From assembly GCF_050947875.1 (NCBI RefSeq), contig NW_027460346.1, positions 2,546,000-2,609,999 of the forward strand: DNA of 64,000 nucleotides, written 5' to 3'. The translations under genes and the position numbers were made by a program. Position 1 is the first letter of the stretch. Every line of letters begins with the position of its first letter. The notes beneath the pieces were generated by a model, which was not told where the DNA came from, made no database searches, and worked only from the letters and a program-made list of their open reading frames with translations. Source of the DNA: Dermacentor variabilis (taxonomy: Eukaryota; Arthropoda; Arachnida; Ixodida; Ixodidae). Positions 53,948 to 64,000 of the stretch are shown piece by piece.

Positions 53948-54267
53948 TAAATATTTGTATTTTCATAGTCACCTAACTAATAAGTATCACCCGTCTTTCT
54001 TTTTTTGCAGTGTTCACATTGCGCCACATTTTTTTCTTTCTTTTTCTCTCTTTGTTCGTTCTTTTTTTTCCTTTTTGCCTTTAACAATTGTATAATTTTT
54101 GTCACTTCCGTTGTTATTTCTGTTACACTACATCGATTAGAGCATATTTTTTTGGTTTTTCTTCTTTTATCTTTCGTTATCATTTGGTTTTCTTGCAACT
54201 AATATATTATTATGCTATCCACTGTTATGCTGCCAACAATTTTACACTTCTGTTGTAGTTACTAACC

Positions 54268-54362
54268 GAGGGTCCCGTTTTCAGTATCATTACTTTGGGA
54301 CCCTCGTCTTTATATTGCATTTATGTACCTATGTTTTGCACATGAATAAACTTCAACTTCAA
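54268..54362 (+). other. LINE 3' stem-loop and repeat tail
   Basis: gagggtccc and gggaccctc form a perfect 9-bp stem around a 20-nt loop. They are followed by about 40 bp, gaataaac, and two cttcaa units. A hairpin plus short repeats at the 3' end is the kind of structure bound by RTs of the CR1/L2 type. Confidence 0.6.
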
Positions 54363-54711
54363 TGCTTGCTTCATCATGCTAACACTCTCCTTTCTTTTAT
54401 ACCTGCCCACGACAAACCTGGCCGCTCCACTTTGAATACACTCTATAGTTTGAGACATCAAAGTGGTTTCCGACGGATCCTTCGCGGGTTCCTCCGAACC
54501 GTTTAGACCTGTAAGTTCTCCTTGCATAAGGGTCTGAGCTGAGTCACCCTCCCTATAAAGGTGGTCTGGCCCAGCCTGACCAGCGCTCGTTCACCCAATA
54601 GCATTGACACGGGCATGACAGGTAAATTTCAGCACGAAAGGCTAACCCCGATCCAATCTGTTCGGATTCATGCGAACACCCTCTGTATTACTCCCTGCAG
54701 CATGCCATAAA

Positions 54712-54982
54712 GGTCGCTATAACGTAAAGCTATTCCAAACTTTTCTATTCTAAATTTGAAATCAGCCCTTCGCGATTGGTCAAAAACTTTTTTGAGACAC
54801 ACCACTGCGCCTGTCTGTCACACGACGTCACGGAAACCGCGATGGCTCCCCATCTGATATGACGCATACACACTGATTATGCATCATTGGACCGAACAGA
54901 AGAAAAATAGTTATTTTTGATTGGACGCCTTTTCGGAGATTGGAATAAAAACATATGGGAATAGTTTTACGTTATAGGGCCC
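54712..54982. repeat. MITE-like element, 271 bp
   Basis: The left end cgctataacgtaaagctatt and the right end ggaatagttttacgttatag are inverted repeats with one or two mismatches over about 21 bp. There is no coding content and no clear target duplication. Confidence 0.7.
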
Positions 54983-55079
54983 AATATCTGTCTTTTTTTT
55001 TTAAAGCTGTTGTTCTCGGAGAACAGTTACAGTAACCTCCAACTGATCACGAGAAGGAGAGTTAAAGAAGGATAAAGAT

Positions 55080-55537
55080 GGGTTGGTGTGCAGGCAGGCA
55101 TTACCAAATCCTGACTGGGAGGTTACCACTGTTGCTGAGAATAAAAGTGCACACTCGTTGCATTTTACCAGTGTTAACATATAGGGCAGAAACTTGAAAG
55201 TTAACAAGTAAGCTTCAAATAATAACACCACACAAAGACCAATGGAACAAAAAACGTTAGGCGTAGCCTTAGCAGACGGAAAGAATGGTGCGAACCGCTA
55301 ACAGAGATAGCAGATATTCTAGCTGGCAATAAAGATGGAGCTGGGCGGGTCATGTAATGCGTAGGGCAGACAACTGGCGGACCATTATAATTAGAGAATG
55401 TGTGCTGAGGGAAGGGAAGCGCGGTTGAGGAAGCCGGAAAATTAGGTGAGGTGATGAAATTAGAACATTTGCAGGCGCTAGTTGGAATCAGGTAGCGCAA
55501 GAGAGGGGTAATTGTCGTCCTGCAGTGGACATAAAGA
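55080..55537 (+). pseudogene. RTE-type LINE 3' end, plus strand
   Basis: gtgcacactcgttgcatttt and accagtgttaacatataggg, followed by agcagacggaaagaatggtg and ctgcagtggacata, correspond to the C-terminal domain of the RTE LINE at 46070-47960 in the other orientation, full of stops. It is decayed. Confidence 0.65.
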
Positions 55538-55717
55538 AGTCGCAGTTTAGCCCGAAAGGCGAAGGATCGATTGCGATAGAAAATTATTAAACAGCTATAG
55601 TAGTTCCATCGATGCCGTAAACGTTCAAACTTTCTCTTACTAATTAAATTAATAAGCATGGTGGGACGAGCGCACGGGCAAACATAAACACATCTCATTC
55701 GATGACCGCGGACACTA
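55538..55717 (+). repeat. Dispersed repeat, copy 3 (agtcgcagtttagcccgaaa)
   Basis: It matches 32508-32701 from agtcgcagttt to gatgaccgcgg. It sits directly between the RTE end and the promoter-like region of the THAP gene. Confidence 0.75.
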
Positions 55718-55727
55718 GACAGTTTTA

Positions 55728-55860
55728 GTATAGCGTACGCTATTCCATTGCGTACGCTAAAGAATAGCGGGTCATCACTGCGCATGCGCTGAACGCTAAA
55801 CGAAATAGCGGGTATAGCGGGCGTACGCAACGCAAACGAGTTAGCGTTAGCGTTTTTGCG
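55728..55860 (+). promoter_or_regulatory. Promoter-like region upstream of the THAP-DDE gene
   Basis: It contains the perfect palindrome tagcgtacgcta (55731-55742), two further gcgtacgc cores (55750-55757 and 55821-55828) and tgcgcatgcgct (55779-55790), which fits an NRF-1-type site except for the last base. CpG content is high against an AT-rich surrounding. The start codon is about 530 bp downstream. If the gene is a transposon, these repeats may instead be subterminal transposase-binding sites. Confidence 0.4.
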
Positions 55861-55884
55861 GGATTTGCGGAGCTTGCGGGAAAC

Positions 55885-56127
55885 ATGGCGGCGGTCCCGG
55901 GCTGCCCACTTCGAATTGAATTTGGCGTTGCTTTTGTAAAATGCACTTCGTTCGTAGCAAATGACTGTGTAAACGGCTTTCGCTTAGTCTCAGGCCGCTT
56001 CGACGACAGAGTATTATGGATAACCTCGTGGTGTTTTCGAGATCGCTTCTCGTTTCGAACGAGTCGAAGCCTAACGAAAGAAACGTTCGAGATGTCAGCG
56101 CCACCTGTCGCTAAAGGCGCGAAATAG
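55885..56127 (+). CDS. Possible upstream ORF, 80 codons
   Basis: An ATG in good context (aacatggcggc) opens an 80-codon frame (MAAVPGCPLRIEFGVAFVK and onward) in the leader region of the THAP gene. No family recognised. It could be an upstream ORF, an unrelated first exon or chance. Confidence 0.2.
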   Translation: MAAVPGCPLRIEFGVAFVKCTSFVANDCVNGFRLVSGRFDDRVLWITSWCFRDRFSFRTSRSLTKETFEMSAPPVAKGAK

Positions 56128-56388
56128 CCGCAACGACGGCATATGGCCTCTGAGATCCGAAGATATCGCCGGCCAACTAAAATTGCAAAAAACTTCCGCT
56201 GCTTAGAGTCCGCGTGCACGCCGACGGAAGCGCTACTGGTGGCGACCTTGCTCAGAACTCGTGGGAGAGCAAGCAGCCGACCACTGTGGTTGTCTGCGTC
56301 GTCGTTCGTGTGTCTCCGCTTCGTTCACGTTTTCGGTGTGAAATAAGCAACGTCCGTCGCACTTGTGTGGTAGCCGCAACTTCAAGGC

Positions 56389-56528
56389 ATGTCCAATACT
56401 AATTGCTGTGTGGTAGGGTGCTCAAACACCTACAAGAACTCGCCGGCGACGCGGTTTTATTCATTCCCCGCGAGGCCTCATGAGCGGGAGCGACGGAAAC
56501 AATGGATCGCCGCCGTTCGGCGTGAAAG
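56389..56528 (+). CDS. THAP-DDE gene, exon 1 (first half of THAP finger)
   Basis: The ATG at 56389 opens MSNTNCCVVGCSNTYKNSP and RFYSFPARPHERERRKQW. CCVVGC supplies the first two zinc ligands and FYSFP the conserved Phe-Pro. The donor is GAAAG|GTGAGT, ending in phase 2. Confidence 0.82.
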
Positions 56529-58076
56529 GTGAGTGCCTTCCTGATTTTCTGCGTTAACGGTTGCATCTTGCTCTCACGCTTTCGTTCTGCCATCACTGTG
56601 TGTCCTGTATTCGGTCATGTTGACACGGGCAAGCGACGAAGTCAATCACGACGTGCCCATGTTTTGATTCGGTTCGGCCGCAGTGCAGCATGCTGGTTAA
56701 AGGCGTTCCGCTTAGGTTCTGTATGCCGCTTGCCGTATCATTGCCGCGTTGCTCTTGCTCAGGCACACAAATGCACGAACTCATCGTGCTGTGTGTTAAA
56801 GCTGCTGAACCTCCTTCCAAGCACTGATGTTGTTGGGTTTATGTGGCCCGTTAAGAAGCTTTAGCTCGGATGCTCCTATCTAAATACATGTAAAAAGAGA
56901 ATTCGTTTTTCTCGGCAACCCTTGCGCCAAATTTGGCGAGGTTTGTTGCATTTAAAAGAAAAACTTAAATTCTAGTGACTGTTGCTTTAGAATAAATCAT
57001 TTAGGTCGTCAATTTTTTATGAAAAAGTGGCGACAATTGGAACATTTTAGAAAACAAAACTATCAAGTTTACAACTCTGTAACTCGGCAATGCACAGTGA
57101 TACCACAATTCTGTTAATTGCAGCTAATAGTACATCTAAAGCGGACAAAATTATTTTGTTACATATGAATCTCAAAAAATTTAATAATTGTAAAATAGAG
57201 CTTTACAGAACTCTTGCACACAATGTAACAAATTCACGTAAGGTATAAAATGACATATCGAATTTGTCCGCTTTCAACGATCTAATAGATGCCGTTTACA
57301 GAACCGCGATGTCTGTTTAGATGCAGAGCTATTAATTTGTAAACTTCGTGCTTCTATTTTTTTCAAACTTTTGTATTTTTGGAAATTATTTAAACAAAAT
57401 TCAGCCCCTAAATCGAAATTCTGCTTCCAGCAATCAGTAGAATTTAACTTTCTCAAGTGCAGCAACTTTCAATAAATTCGGTCCAGGGGTTATCTCGGAA
57501 AAGCATTTTTCCGTTTTACATGCACTTGAATAGGCAGCATCGGAGTTGGGCCCAAGCTGAAGCTTCCTCTGAAATCGGCGCGCCAGCAGTTGAGCAGTTC
57601 ACGTTTCTGGATCTATCCTATGTGTGCTTTCGCGCATGTTGACCGTTACTAATTTCTTCGTAGATAACTGTTTATTTTTTTTTTATACGAGGTTGTTACC
57701 TCGCCTCATGTGTTATGGAGTTAAATCACACTGTGTTGTTTCGGAATGATTACAGAAAAATGCTTCTTTAACAGCTTCATTATTTTCGCACGCGAATATC
57801 TTCGATGTTATGGTTGCTTGGAAAATGCGCTAGAAAAGATGTAAGGTTGCTGTTATCTGCAGCATGTGCTATGGCTGTTAGATTTAGGCAGAAAAATTCA
57901 CGTCATGTTTGAGAAGGCATTAGTTTCCTATTGTCTGAACAGAGTTGCCACGCAGTGCTAATTCTAATTCTTTCTTAAAGTATTTTGCGGTGTAGGAGTG
58001 CAATGTCTGGTAACATTCTGTGTGCTTGCATTTCGTGCATGTTATGATGGACATTCTTGCGTATTGGTTCATTTAG

Positions 58077-58241
58077 TACAGATGGCAGTCCGTGGCAGCC
58101 TACCAAACACAGCAGGATCTGCAGCAGTCACTTTGTAAATGGCGAAAAGTCGGAGGATCAGAGAAGCCCAGCCTATCTACCAACCTTGTTTCCAAGTGTG
58201 TACAGGTCCACTAATGTTGCTGCTGCACACCGGTATGAAAG
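58077..58241 (+). CDS. THAP-DDE gene, exon 2 (second half of THAP finger)
   Basis: The acceptor is ttcatttag|TACAG and the donor GAAAG|GTAAAT. It encodes TDGSPWQPTKHSRICSSHFV (Trp-x-Pro and the C-x2-H ligands) and SPAYLPTLFPSVY, the box that closes THAP domains. Exons 1 and 2 join in phase 2 to give one continuous finger. Confidence 0.82.
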
Positions 58242-59028
58242 GTAAATGCTAAGTGCAGTGCTCAGTGTAAGTGTAAAAGAAATAAATTTATTCCTTTGTA
58301 TAGCAGGGATCATCCATCACCAGCCTCCTGAAGTCTGCTGCAGGATATTCTTCTGCAACTATCCATACCGTGCGGCTTAAATGTTCCCTCTATACCTGTG
58401 CATTTCCTTTCCTCGTCTCTCCGCTTAGTTTTCTGCTTCTGTTCTCTCGCTATCCTATCTCTTTCCTTAATAGACCACCTTCTATCTGTTCTGTGCATTA
58501 CATCATGACTAGTCCCAATCGTAACTAAATATAGATTCAACCAGGGAGACTATTTAAAACCAGTAACAGATAATTAGAATCGAAAGATGTATTTAAGCAA
58601 CAAGTCCTTCACGCTGCAAGGAAGGTTACTGTACAGCACAAGTTTTGTTTTGCATGCGCACATGCCCTCCTCCTTAAGTGGAGAGAATGTTAATAATACT
58701 TTTGGTTTTATACTTGTGCTTTCACTGCATGTGACAGTCAAGCTTATCTGGTCTCTAAATTCAGGTTTTCAACATCTGCTGCCTTTATTTTAATACAGTA
58801 GTTATTGTGACATTCTAATGTTGTAGTTATAAATGGTCTGGACAACTCTTCTTGCCATCAATATAAAATTTCTCCCATTAGGAGCATTGTTCCGGCTACA
58901 TTTCTGGTACACAAATGCCACCTGTTAACTTTGCCAATGTACACATGTTTGTATGAATAGACTTGTTTACTATGAACAAGTACAATCTCTCTGGTGCATA
59001 GCTCATTTTGCCTAAAAATATCATGCAG

Positions 59029-59128
59029 GCTCCGGTCACGTGAGCAGCACAAACAACCCACATGGAGCTGTGTGTTGCCAGTTCCTGACGACCAAGAATG
59101 TGGTGCTGCGACTACAGAGCACACAAGT
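59029..59128 (+). CDS. THAP-DDE gene, exon 3 (linker)
   Basis: The acceptor is atatcatgcag|GCTCC and the donor ACAAGT|GTAGGT. It encodes LRSREQHKQPTWSCVLPVP and DDQECGAATTEHTS. An alternative donor four bases later (GTAG|GTATCC) with an acceptor four bases into exon 4 would give the same protein. Confidence 0.68.
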
Positions 59129-60720
59129 GTAGGTATCCCCTTATCTGGACAGATTACAAAGTTTTTAGGACTTCAAACTGTTTGCTATTGTAGAGTCCAA
59201 TATTCACAACTTGCAACGGATACACACAAAATGTTAGACAAACACTCACTACAAACTGTTTATTGCCACAAACAGAAGCCAACCTTTATGCCTTGATGCC
59301 CTTGCGTACCTTTATCATAAAAAAAATTTTTAAGCATTCCTCGACAAGATAATGTTATAAGCTAAGATAGTATTATAGACTTCTAGCAGCTGACCCTACA
59401 ACTTAAATAGGAACAATCTTTAGTGCTAACTAATTCACAGTGGCAGTTGTTTACCTATGGTGTTACCAGGAGCTGAACATATTTGGATGTTGCTTACAGC
59501 AATAAGAATGCTTTTTAACACTCCATACAGCTACCGGTGTGTTGAACATTTTCAGGGTGACTTTCACCAAAGCAAGAGCTGAGAACAGCTCCATTCTCTG
59601 TCTCTGAAAGAAGGTCTGCCCCTAAAAAGAAATGTCACAGCCTCGGTGTAGATGAAATATGCGCTTGACTATGCAGCAACTCCCATTGCATACCTGTTAT
59701 GGACATGCAACACATGTTGTAACAGCTGTTCATAGCAGTAATTCTAAGATGTCTAGCAACCAGGAAAATCCTATCAGGAAATTCGGTGTTTCAGGAAAGA
59801 TTAGGCAAATGCCAGAACATTTCTGAGAACTCGGGAAAACTTTGCTTCAGTGTTATGACGAGGAGTACAAGCATTTTATTGATGCTTCTATTGCCATGTG
59901 CCACAAAGTTTCTCAAGCTAAAATCACAGTCGCAGCACCGACCACGCGAAAGGGTGCGCCATTGTCTTCATGGTCACAGCTTATTATGGCAAGAGGGTTA
60001 TGTGTGTGTATTCGTACATTTATGCACACATCCATGCAATACCTACATGTGCACACCCTACACAAATAAGCTTCACTAGTGTTTATGCCAACTGCCTTAG
60101 AAAGTTGCGTTCATTATTTAACCAATAAGACACCTTTCACTAAATAGCTGACAAAATTCGCCCTTTGCTTGAGTTGAGTTGTTGGATGTGGTTACCTATC
60201 CTGCACTCAAATGGTAAACACAATAAAGTTGCAACGCTGGCTCTGTAGAAAAGATTACAAGAATATTGAGGGACATACCGGAGTGATTCCTATTATGTCT
60301 GTACATGTGAGTGCTACATAAGTGCTTATTTCATTTGTCATCTAGCTTTTGTTAAGGACCAACGGCTCTTTTCTCCCCTCCCTCTTGTTTTCATCCAATG
60401 TTACAAAGGTTGCACACTCATTTCAACTTGCACTGCTGGCCCTTGCATTAGCACTCAAGTTCACTCACTCTCTCTATGGCCATTTACTTTCATGTCAATT
60501 TTCGCTGATCACTTCACACTGATATCCACTCCTCAGAAGCAAGTGTGGTAAACCATGCATGATCACGTTTCTACTCTACATTTCTTCAGTAGTGCTTGCA
60601 GTCTGAGAGTAAAATAGGACAAGTGATTGCTACGCTGCTGTTGCTTTGCATAGCGCAAAAACGAAGTTGAAAGGAGAAATAGCAAGAAGGTAATCCCACT
60701 GTGGTTTTGAATTTGTGCAG

Positions 60721-60816
60721 GTAGGAACGCAGACAGACCCTTGCACATGGTTCTCGGAGGTGGACATGCCGAGCCTGTTCTTTTGTTGCTTAAAAGAATG
60801 CAAAGCTGAGACGCAG
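60721..60816 (+). CDS. THAP-DDE gene, exon 4 (linker)
   Basis: The acceptor is tttgaatttgtgcag|GTAGG and the donor ACGCAG|GTAGGC, both phase 0. It encodes VGTQTDPCTWFSEVDM and PSLFFCCLKECKAETQ. The Q-T-D block preceding the catalytic part is common in THAP-DDE_4 proteins. Confidence 0.72.
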
Positions 60817-61322
60817 GTAGGCTGGGGCCTACTGAAGTAGCTTGTAAACATATGATCTCGCATGTGCTTGTTTACTGTGATGCAAAGCTACCTTTCTTCA
60901 ATCACTTTAGTAGGATAGGCTTTTCAGTCCATTGTGTTCAGTAGTCGTCATTTTACAATGGTGCAATAACTGCTGAATAAAACAATAAATGACTACTGTC
61001 ATACTCAGCCATTAGCTTATATCCTGCTGACTGATGAATGAATGTTTGCAGTAAGACTACAATCTGTACCCAGAAACTTCCTAATTTCATCTTAACATAA
61101 AATTTTCTGCTGGCATGGCTACACTTTCGTTTCATTGAATTTCACTCCATTACTCGAATATGCCATTGATTGATTGTCTTAAGTATTACATGCTGTGCCG
61201 AATCCACTTTCCTGTCACGTTGATATAACTTGTCCAAAGTGTTTCTCAATCTTGAAGCAATGTTTGGGCAAATAGTGGCTTTAAGATTGTTTTGTGTGTT
61301 CATTTGGTAACGTCTGCTCTAG

Positions 61323-62529
61323 GTTGTTCTTCCCTGCAAAAAAGAAAGCAATGCATCATGGGGAACATCCTATGACGTCAAGGACGCTGCATGTGACCCT
61401 GTGAATGTCGACCACACTATCTCAACCGCAGGCTTCCGTGGTTATGCCAGTGTCTCATCCTGCCTCAGTGAAAAAGCTGCAGACATACTTAAGTGTATTG
61501 CTGGGGTTTCACTGAGTGTTTTTACAAAGCTGCAAGGCATTGTAGTTCAGGCGCTCAATGTTAACGGGAAAGAGGAAACCGTAAGTGCTTCGAACAAACA
61601 TGCTTATTTTTTTAATGAAACTAAAGCTAAACTTGTCCTACGCATCCTTAGCAGTGTTTTTTGGTTTGCACAGAACCACATGTTCTAGGCATTTTCTGCT
61701 GATCCTTGCCACTCTCCATGCAAAACTGCGGCCTGGAATTTACTGGCCGTCACGGTCAACCACACAGCTGATGATGCCTGACTGCTTCAAGCCAGACTAT
61801 GTAAACTGCAGGGTTGTCATTGACTGCACAGAAGTGCCCTGCGCAGCACCAAGCACTGTCCATGAGAAAGTGCTCATGTATTCTAGTTACAAAGGAAATT
61901 ATACTGTGAAATTCCTTGTAGGAATAACGCCAAGTGGCATCATAAGCTATGTGTCAAGGCCTTATGGTGGCCGTGCCACCGACTCTCTCATTACATCTGA
62001 CTGTGGCATACTGCACATGCTTGAGCCAGGAGACCTTGCTGACAAGGGCTTTCCTCAAATCAGGAGTGCTCTTGTGGAGCGAGGAGTTAAGCTTCAGATG
62101 CCTATCTTTGCACGACCAAATTAGCCTTTCACGCGTGAGGAGCTTCTGAGCACATACAGGATAGCAAGTGCAAGAATACACGTTGAGCGATGCATACAGC
62201 GTATGAAGCTTTACGGGATATTGTCAGAAAGACTGTCTGCTGATCTACTTCCTCATATTGGCAAAATCATTGACGTGTGCAGTGCTGGCAAATTTGCAGG
62301 CTCCAATTATGAAAGACAAAGATTAGTTGGCATGCAACAAAATGTAAATGGCTTCTGTAATAGTGCTTTGTACATATCCATACCATTAGAAAAGAATGGT
62401 GCTGTAGCCCATATTCGCAAACTTTTTTTTTACTCAGTGCTACATCTTGTCTGTAGAGGGAAAGAAACACTCTACCACCCCTCGCGGTTCCCTAAATTTC
62501 AGAGTTACAGAAAGTATTTTATATGCTAG
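61323..62529 (+). pseudogene. THAP-DDE gene, exon 5 (HTH and DDE_4 core), frameshift and stop
   Basis: The acceptor is cgtctgctctag|GTTGTT, phase 0. The frame (VVLPCKKESNASWGTSYDVK) runs to SNK at 61598. One extra base later the family match resumes: LIFLMKLKLNLSYASLAVFF then LHRTTCSRHFLLIL, the helix-turn-helix. The nuclease follows with first Asp in VVIDCTEVP, SSYKGNYTVKFLVGITPSG, second Asp in GGRATDS, DLADKGFPQ, and Glu in IHVERCIQRMK, which lies beyond the TAG at 62122-62124. Some residues before ADKGF seem to be missing. The short 3' extension to 62529 may be untranslated. Confidence 0.78.
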
Positions 62530-63850
62530 GAGGGCATTTCAATTCAGAAGTTAGTTGCGAGTAATGGCCTTAATCTGATGTCATACCTTTTTATATTGGC
62601 CTTAGTCTGATGTGTGTACCTCTGAGAAAACTAAGCTGTAGTGTATTGTTGCGTCTTATTACTAGTGCGCCAAGCTGCAGGCTATAATATGCTTCTTTAT
62701 CCTAATTGTTCAGTGTTTGTGGGGCACGTGCAGAACACGTGGTCACCAAATTGAAGTGATGCATTATGTAGCATATGCACATGAAACTAGTCTGTAGCAT
62801 TTGTGTTCGAGTCCGCTTGGCTATTCATCTTGTGAATTCGTAAGTTGTTTCAAACTTGTTTTTCTCACTGTTAGTTGGAATTGTTTTTTGCAGTATTTTT
62901 GTAACAGATTTTATTGACTTTGCAAATGTTTGTGAAGACCATTTGTAATTTATCCAGCTGTACAACAACACTAAACTTTCCTTGTTTCATCTTCTCATTA
63001 TGCTGCTTGTTCATGGTAGTGCACGTAACTGTGCATGCATTTATACAGCTTTGAGATTTGTGACAGTGCAACACATTTTATTATTTTCACATCAATATAA
63101 ATGTTGACCAACCAGTAATGTGAAAATGTATGATGTGATGATCTGTAGCAAGTGAAAAAAACATTTGTTTTGTTCTGAATGGTGTGTAACCATTTTTGAT
63201 AGAGCTGTACCCATTTCTCTAGTAGTAGTTTAATTTTTCCGGCTTTAGTGGTTACTCACGTTTTGTACACTTTGTGTTGCCCGTACAGATGCCACTTTAT
63301 ACTTTGTAGTAGAAATTGTGTCCTCTGTGTACCCATGTAGGCTTCTATGGGACAGAAATGTGAAAATGGCACAAAACAGAGCACACCATTTTTGCAAAAA
63401 TACAGGGTTTGGCACAACTGTCTGACTGATTTTCTGTATCAAGCATCCAGTATACATATGCACTTTGTGCTATAAGAAAGCAAGGACTGGCTGGGCTCTA
63501 ACACTCAGAAACACGCACATGCCATGAATGCAGAAAAGCAATTGGACTTCGCTGCAGCACAGCAAACATATGCTCCACATCTTTTTGAGACTAAAACTGG
63601 GTATATATAAGCGGTTTCTCGGCCGTTACGTTTCGTGCGGCTACCACCCAGATGAGGACATGCGTTCTTACATTTTCTCTCCAACAGTTCAGTTTGATAT
63701 GTAATAGTGCTGCGTTAAAAAGCAATGTGACATATAAGTCTCACAAATGCATAGCTCCCCATTAAGACAGACAAAACAACTTACTGGCATCAGTCACTTA
63801 GTTGATACAGCACCTGGCTGTTAGAAAATTTTTCTATTAATTATTTGCAG
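62530..63850. other. AT-rich downstream region, nothing recognised
   Basis: Only short frames. No transposon end mirrored against the 55.7 kb region was found, and no RNA gene. Confidence 0.4.
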
Positions 63851-63944
63851 AAGGAGCTGAAAATCTATGATATTGCCAGGGGCAGGCTAAGGAAAAGCTT
63901 GAACACAGAGACCTTAAAATTTACCTTGTTTAATTTTATGTAAA
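63851..63944 (+). CDS. Possible partial exon at the window edge
   Basis: A good acceptor (ctattaattatttgcag) is followed by an open stretch reading KELKIYDIARGRLRKSLN and TETLKFTLFNFM before a stop. Its helix-like, charged sequence could be a coiled coil. There is no donor or other support. Confidence 0.2.
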
Positions 63945-64000
63945 AAATGTACATAAAATTGAACGTAGAAATTACATGGCTGACTCCAGTAAGTCATTCC

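Larger units (their letters stand above)
51915..54362 (+). mobile_element. CR1/Jockey-like LINE, 5'-truncated, with 3' hairpin and (CTTCAA)n tail
   Basis: From the linker before the RT (RPNNPWMSDGLLK) through RT pieces to a C-terminal frame ending at 53947, then a 400-bp 3' UTR. The UTR ends with gagggtccc, a 20-nt loop, gggaccctc (about 54268-54306), a gaataaac signal and cttcaacttcaa. The AT-rich composition contrasts with the GC-rich LINE at 29790. Confidence 0.85.
56389..62529 (+). pseudogene. THAP zinc finger - DDE_4 transposase-type gene, 5 exons, two lesions
   Basis: The exons are 56389-56528, 58077-58241, 59029-59128, 60721-60816 and 61323-62529. Junction phases are 2, 2, 0 and 0, and all agree. 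The product starts with a THAP zinc finger (C-x3-C ... C-x2-H, then a LPTLFP box), has a polar linker containing VGTQTDPCTWF and SLFFCCLKECKAETQ, then a helix-turn-helix and a DDE_4-type nuclease core. THAP plus DDE_4 occurs in Harbinger/ISL2EU-like transposons and in host genes derived from them. Two lesions lie in exon 5: a one-base frameshift near 61599 and TAG at 62122-62124. Everything upstream is intact, with good splice sites, so decay is recent or partly due to sequence error. Confidence 0.78.

Noticed and set aside
60817..60840. Exon 4 of the THAP gene as the last exon (stop after VGWGLLK)
   Set aside because: A CAG|GTAGGC donor in phase 0 joins the next exon in phase, leading to the nuclease domain expected in this family. 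It could still be a minor 3' end.
61579..61677. An intron with a perfect GTAAGT donor at 61579 and acceptor at 61677
   Set aside because: It would remove the helix-turn-helix residues FLMKLKLNLSYASLAVFF, and the phases do not match. A one-base frameshift explains the data better.

Overview
The window looks like nuclear DNA from a metastriate-type tick or close relative. The evidence is many copies of a tRNA-derived SINE with the 'gccgtggtggctcagtggc' type head and 'gcctcataatcag' type tail that is typical of tick genomes (Ruka-like). There are also abundant decayed Ty3/gypsy and non-LTR elements, introns with GT-AG borders, and no sign of operons or prokaryotic signals. Most of the 64 kb is transposable-element sequence; only two spliced host-type gene models can be supported.

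Left part (1-9030): a dead mariner (1-1150), a degenerate THAP-like zinc finger (1567-1950), a decayed minus-strand Ty3/gypsy Gag-Pol (2638-4709), and two MITE-like elements. The first MITE (5001-5599) has a LINE 3' end nested in it; the second (5720-6504) has a TTA duplication. The interval 6700-9030 is gene-poor.

Central-left (about 9030-27100, minus strand): a complete seven-exon gene that I assembled by matching splice sites and codon phases. It encodes a predicted 366-residue nucleolin-like protein: short N-terminus, acidic exon with a 13-residue Asp run, two RRMs, and an RGG/RG-rich tail. The ATG is at 26954, the stop at 9189-9191 and an AATAAA signal at 9056-9051. All six junctions keep phase and the coding exons sum to 1101 nt. 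Its introns carry SINEs, MITEs, a hAT-like element, tetranucleotide microsatellites and a striking minisatellite of nine 106-bp units (25673-26626) with G-quadruplex-prone cores.

Central (27.2-43.4 kb): a minus-strand LINE 3' end (27270-28225); a 5'-truncated LINE with a 668-codon RT-RNase H frame (29790-32345); a Ty3/gypsy element with a 5' LTR, an intact gag and a pol broken by stops and catalytic-site changes (35789-41212); another LTR/gag fragment containing a perfect 67-bp tandem duplication (41610-42400); and a possible solo LTR (42914-43345).

Right-centre (43.5-55.6 kb): a GC-rich unrecognised segment with a 382-codon minus-strand frame; a minus-strand RTE-type LINE (46070-47960); a LINE with ORF1 and an apurinic-type endonuclease but no RT (48180-50398), whose frame runs into a (CAT)n/RTE tail; a SINE; a CR1/Jockey-like LINE (51915-54362); a short MITE; and an RTE 3' end.

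Right end (55.7-62.5 kb, plus strand): a five-exon THAP-DDE transposase-type gene. The THAP zinc finger is split over exons 1-2, followed by linker exons and a DDE_4/HARBI-like catalytic exon with one frameshift (about 61599) and one in-frame stop (62122). It is either a domesticated gene now decaying or an intron-bearing DNA transposon. The extreme right end holds only a possible partial exon.
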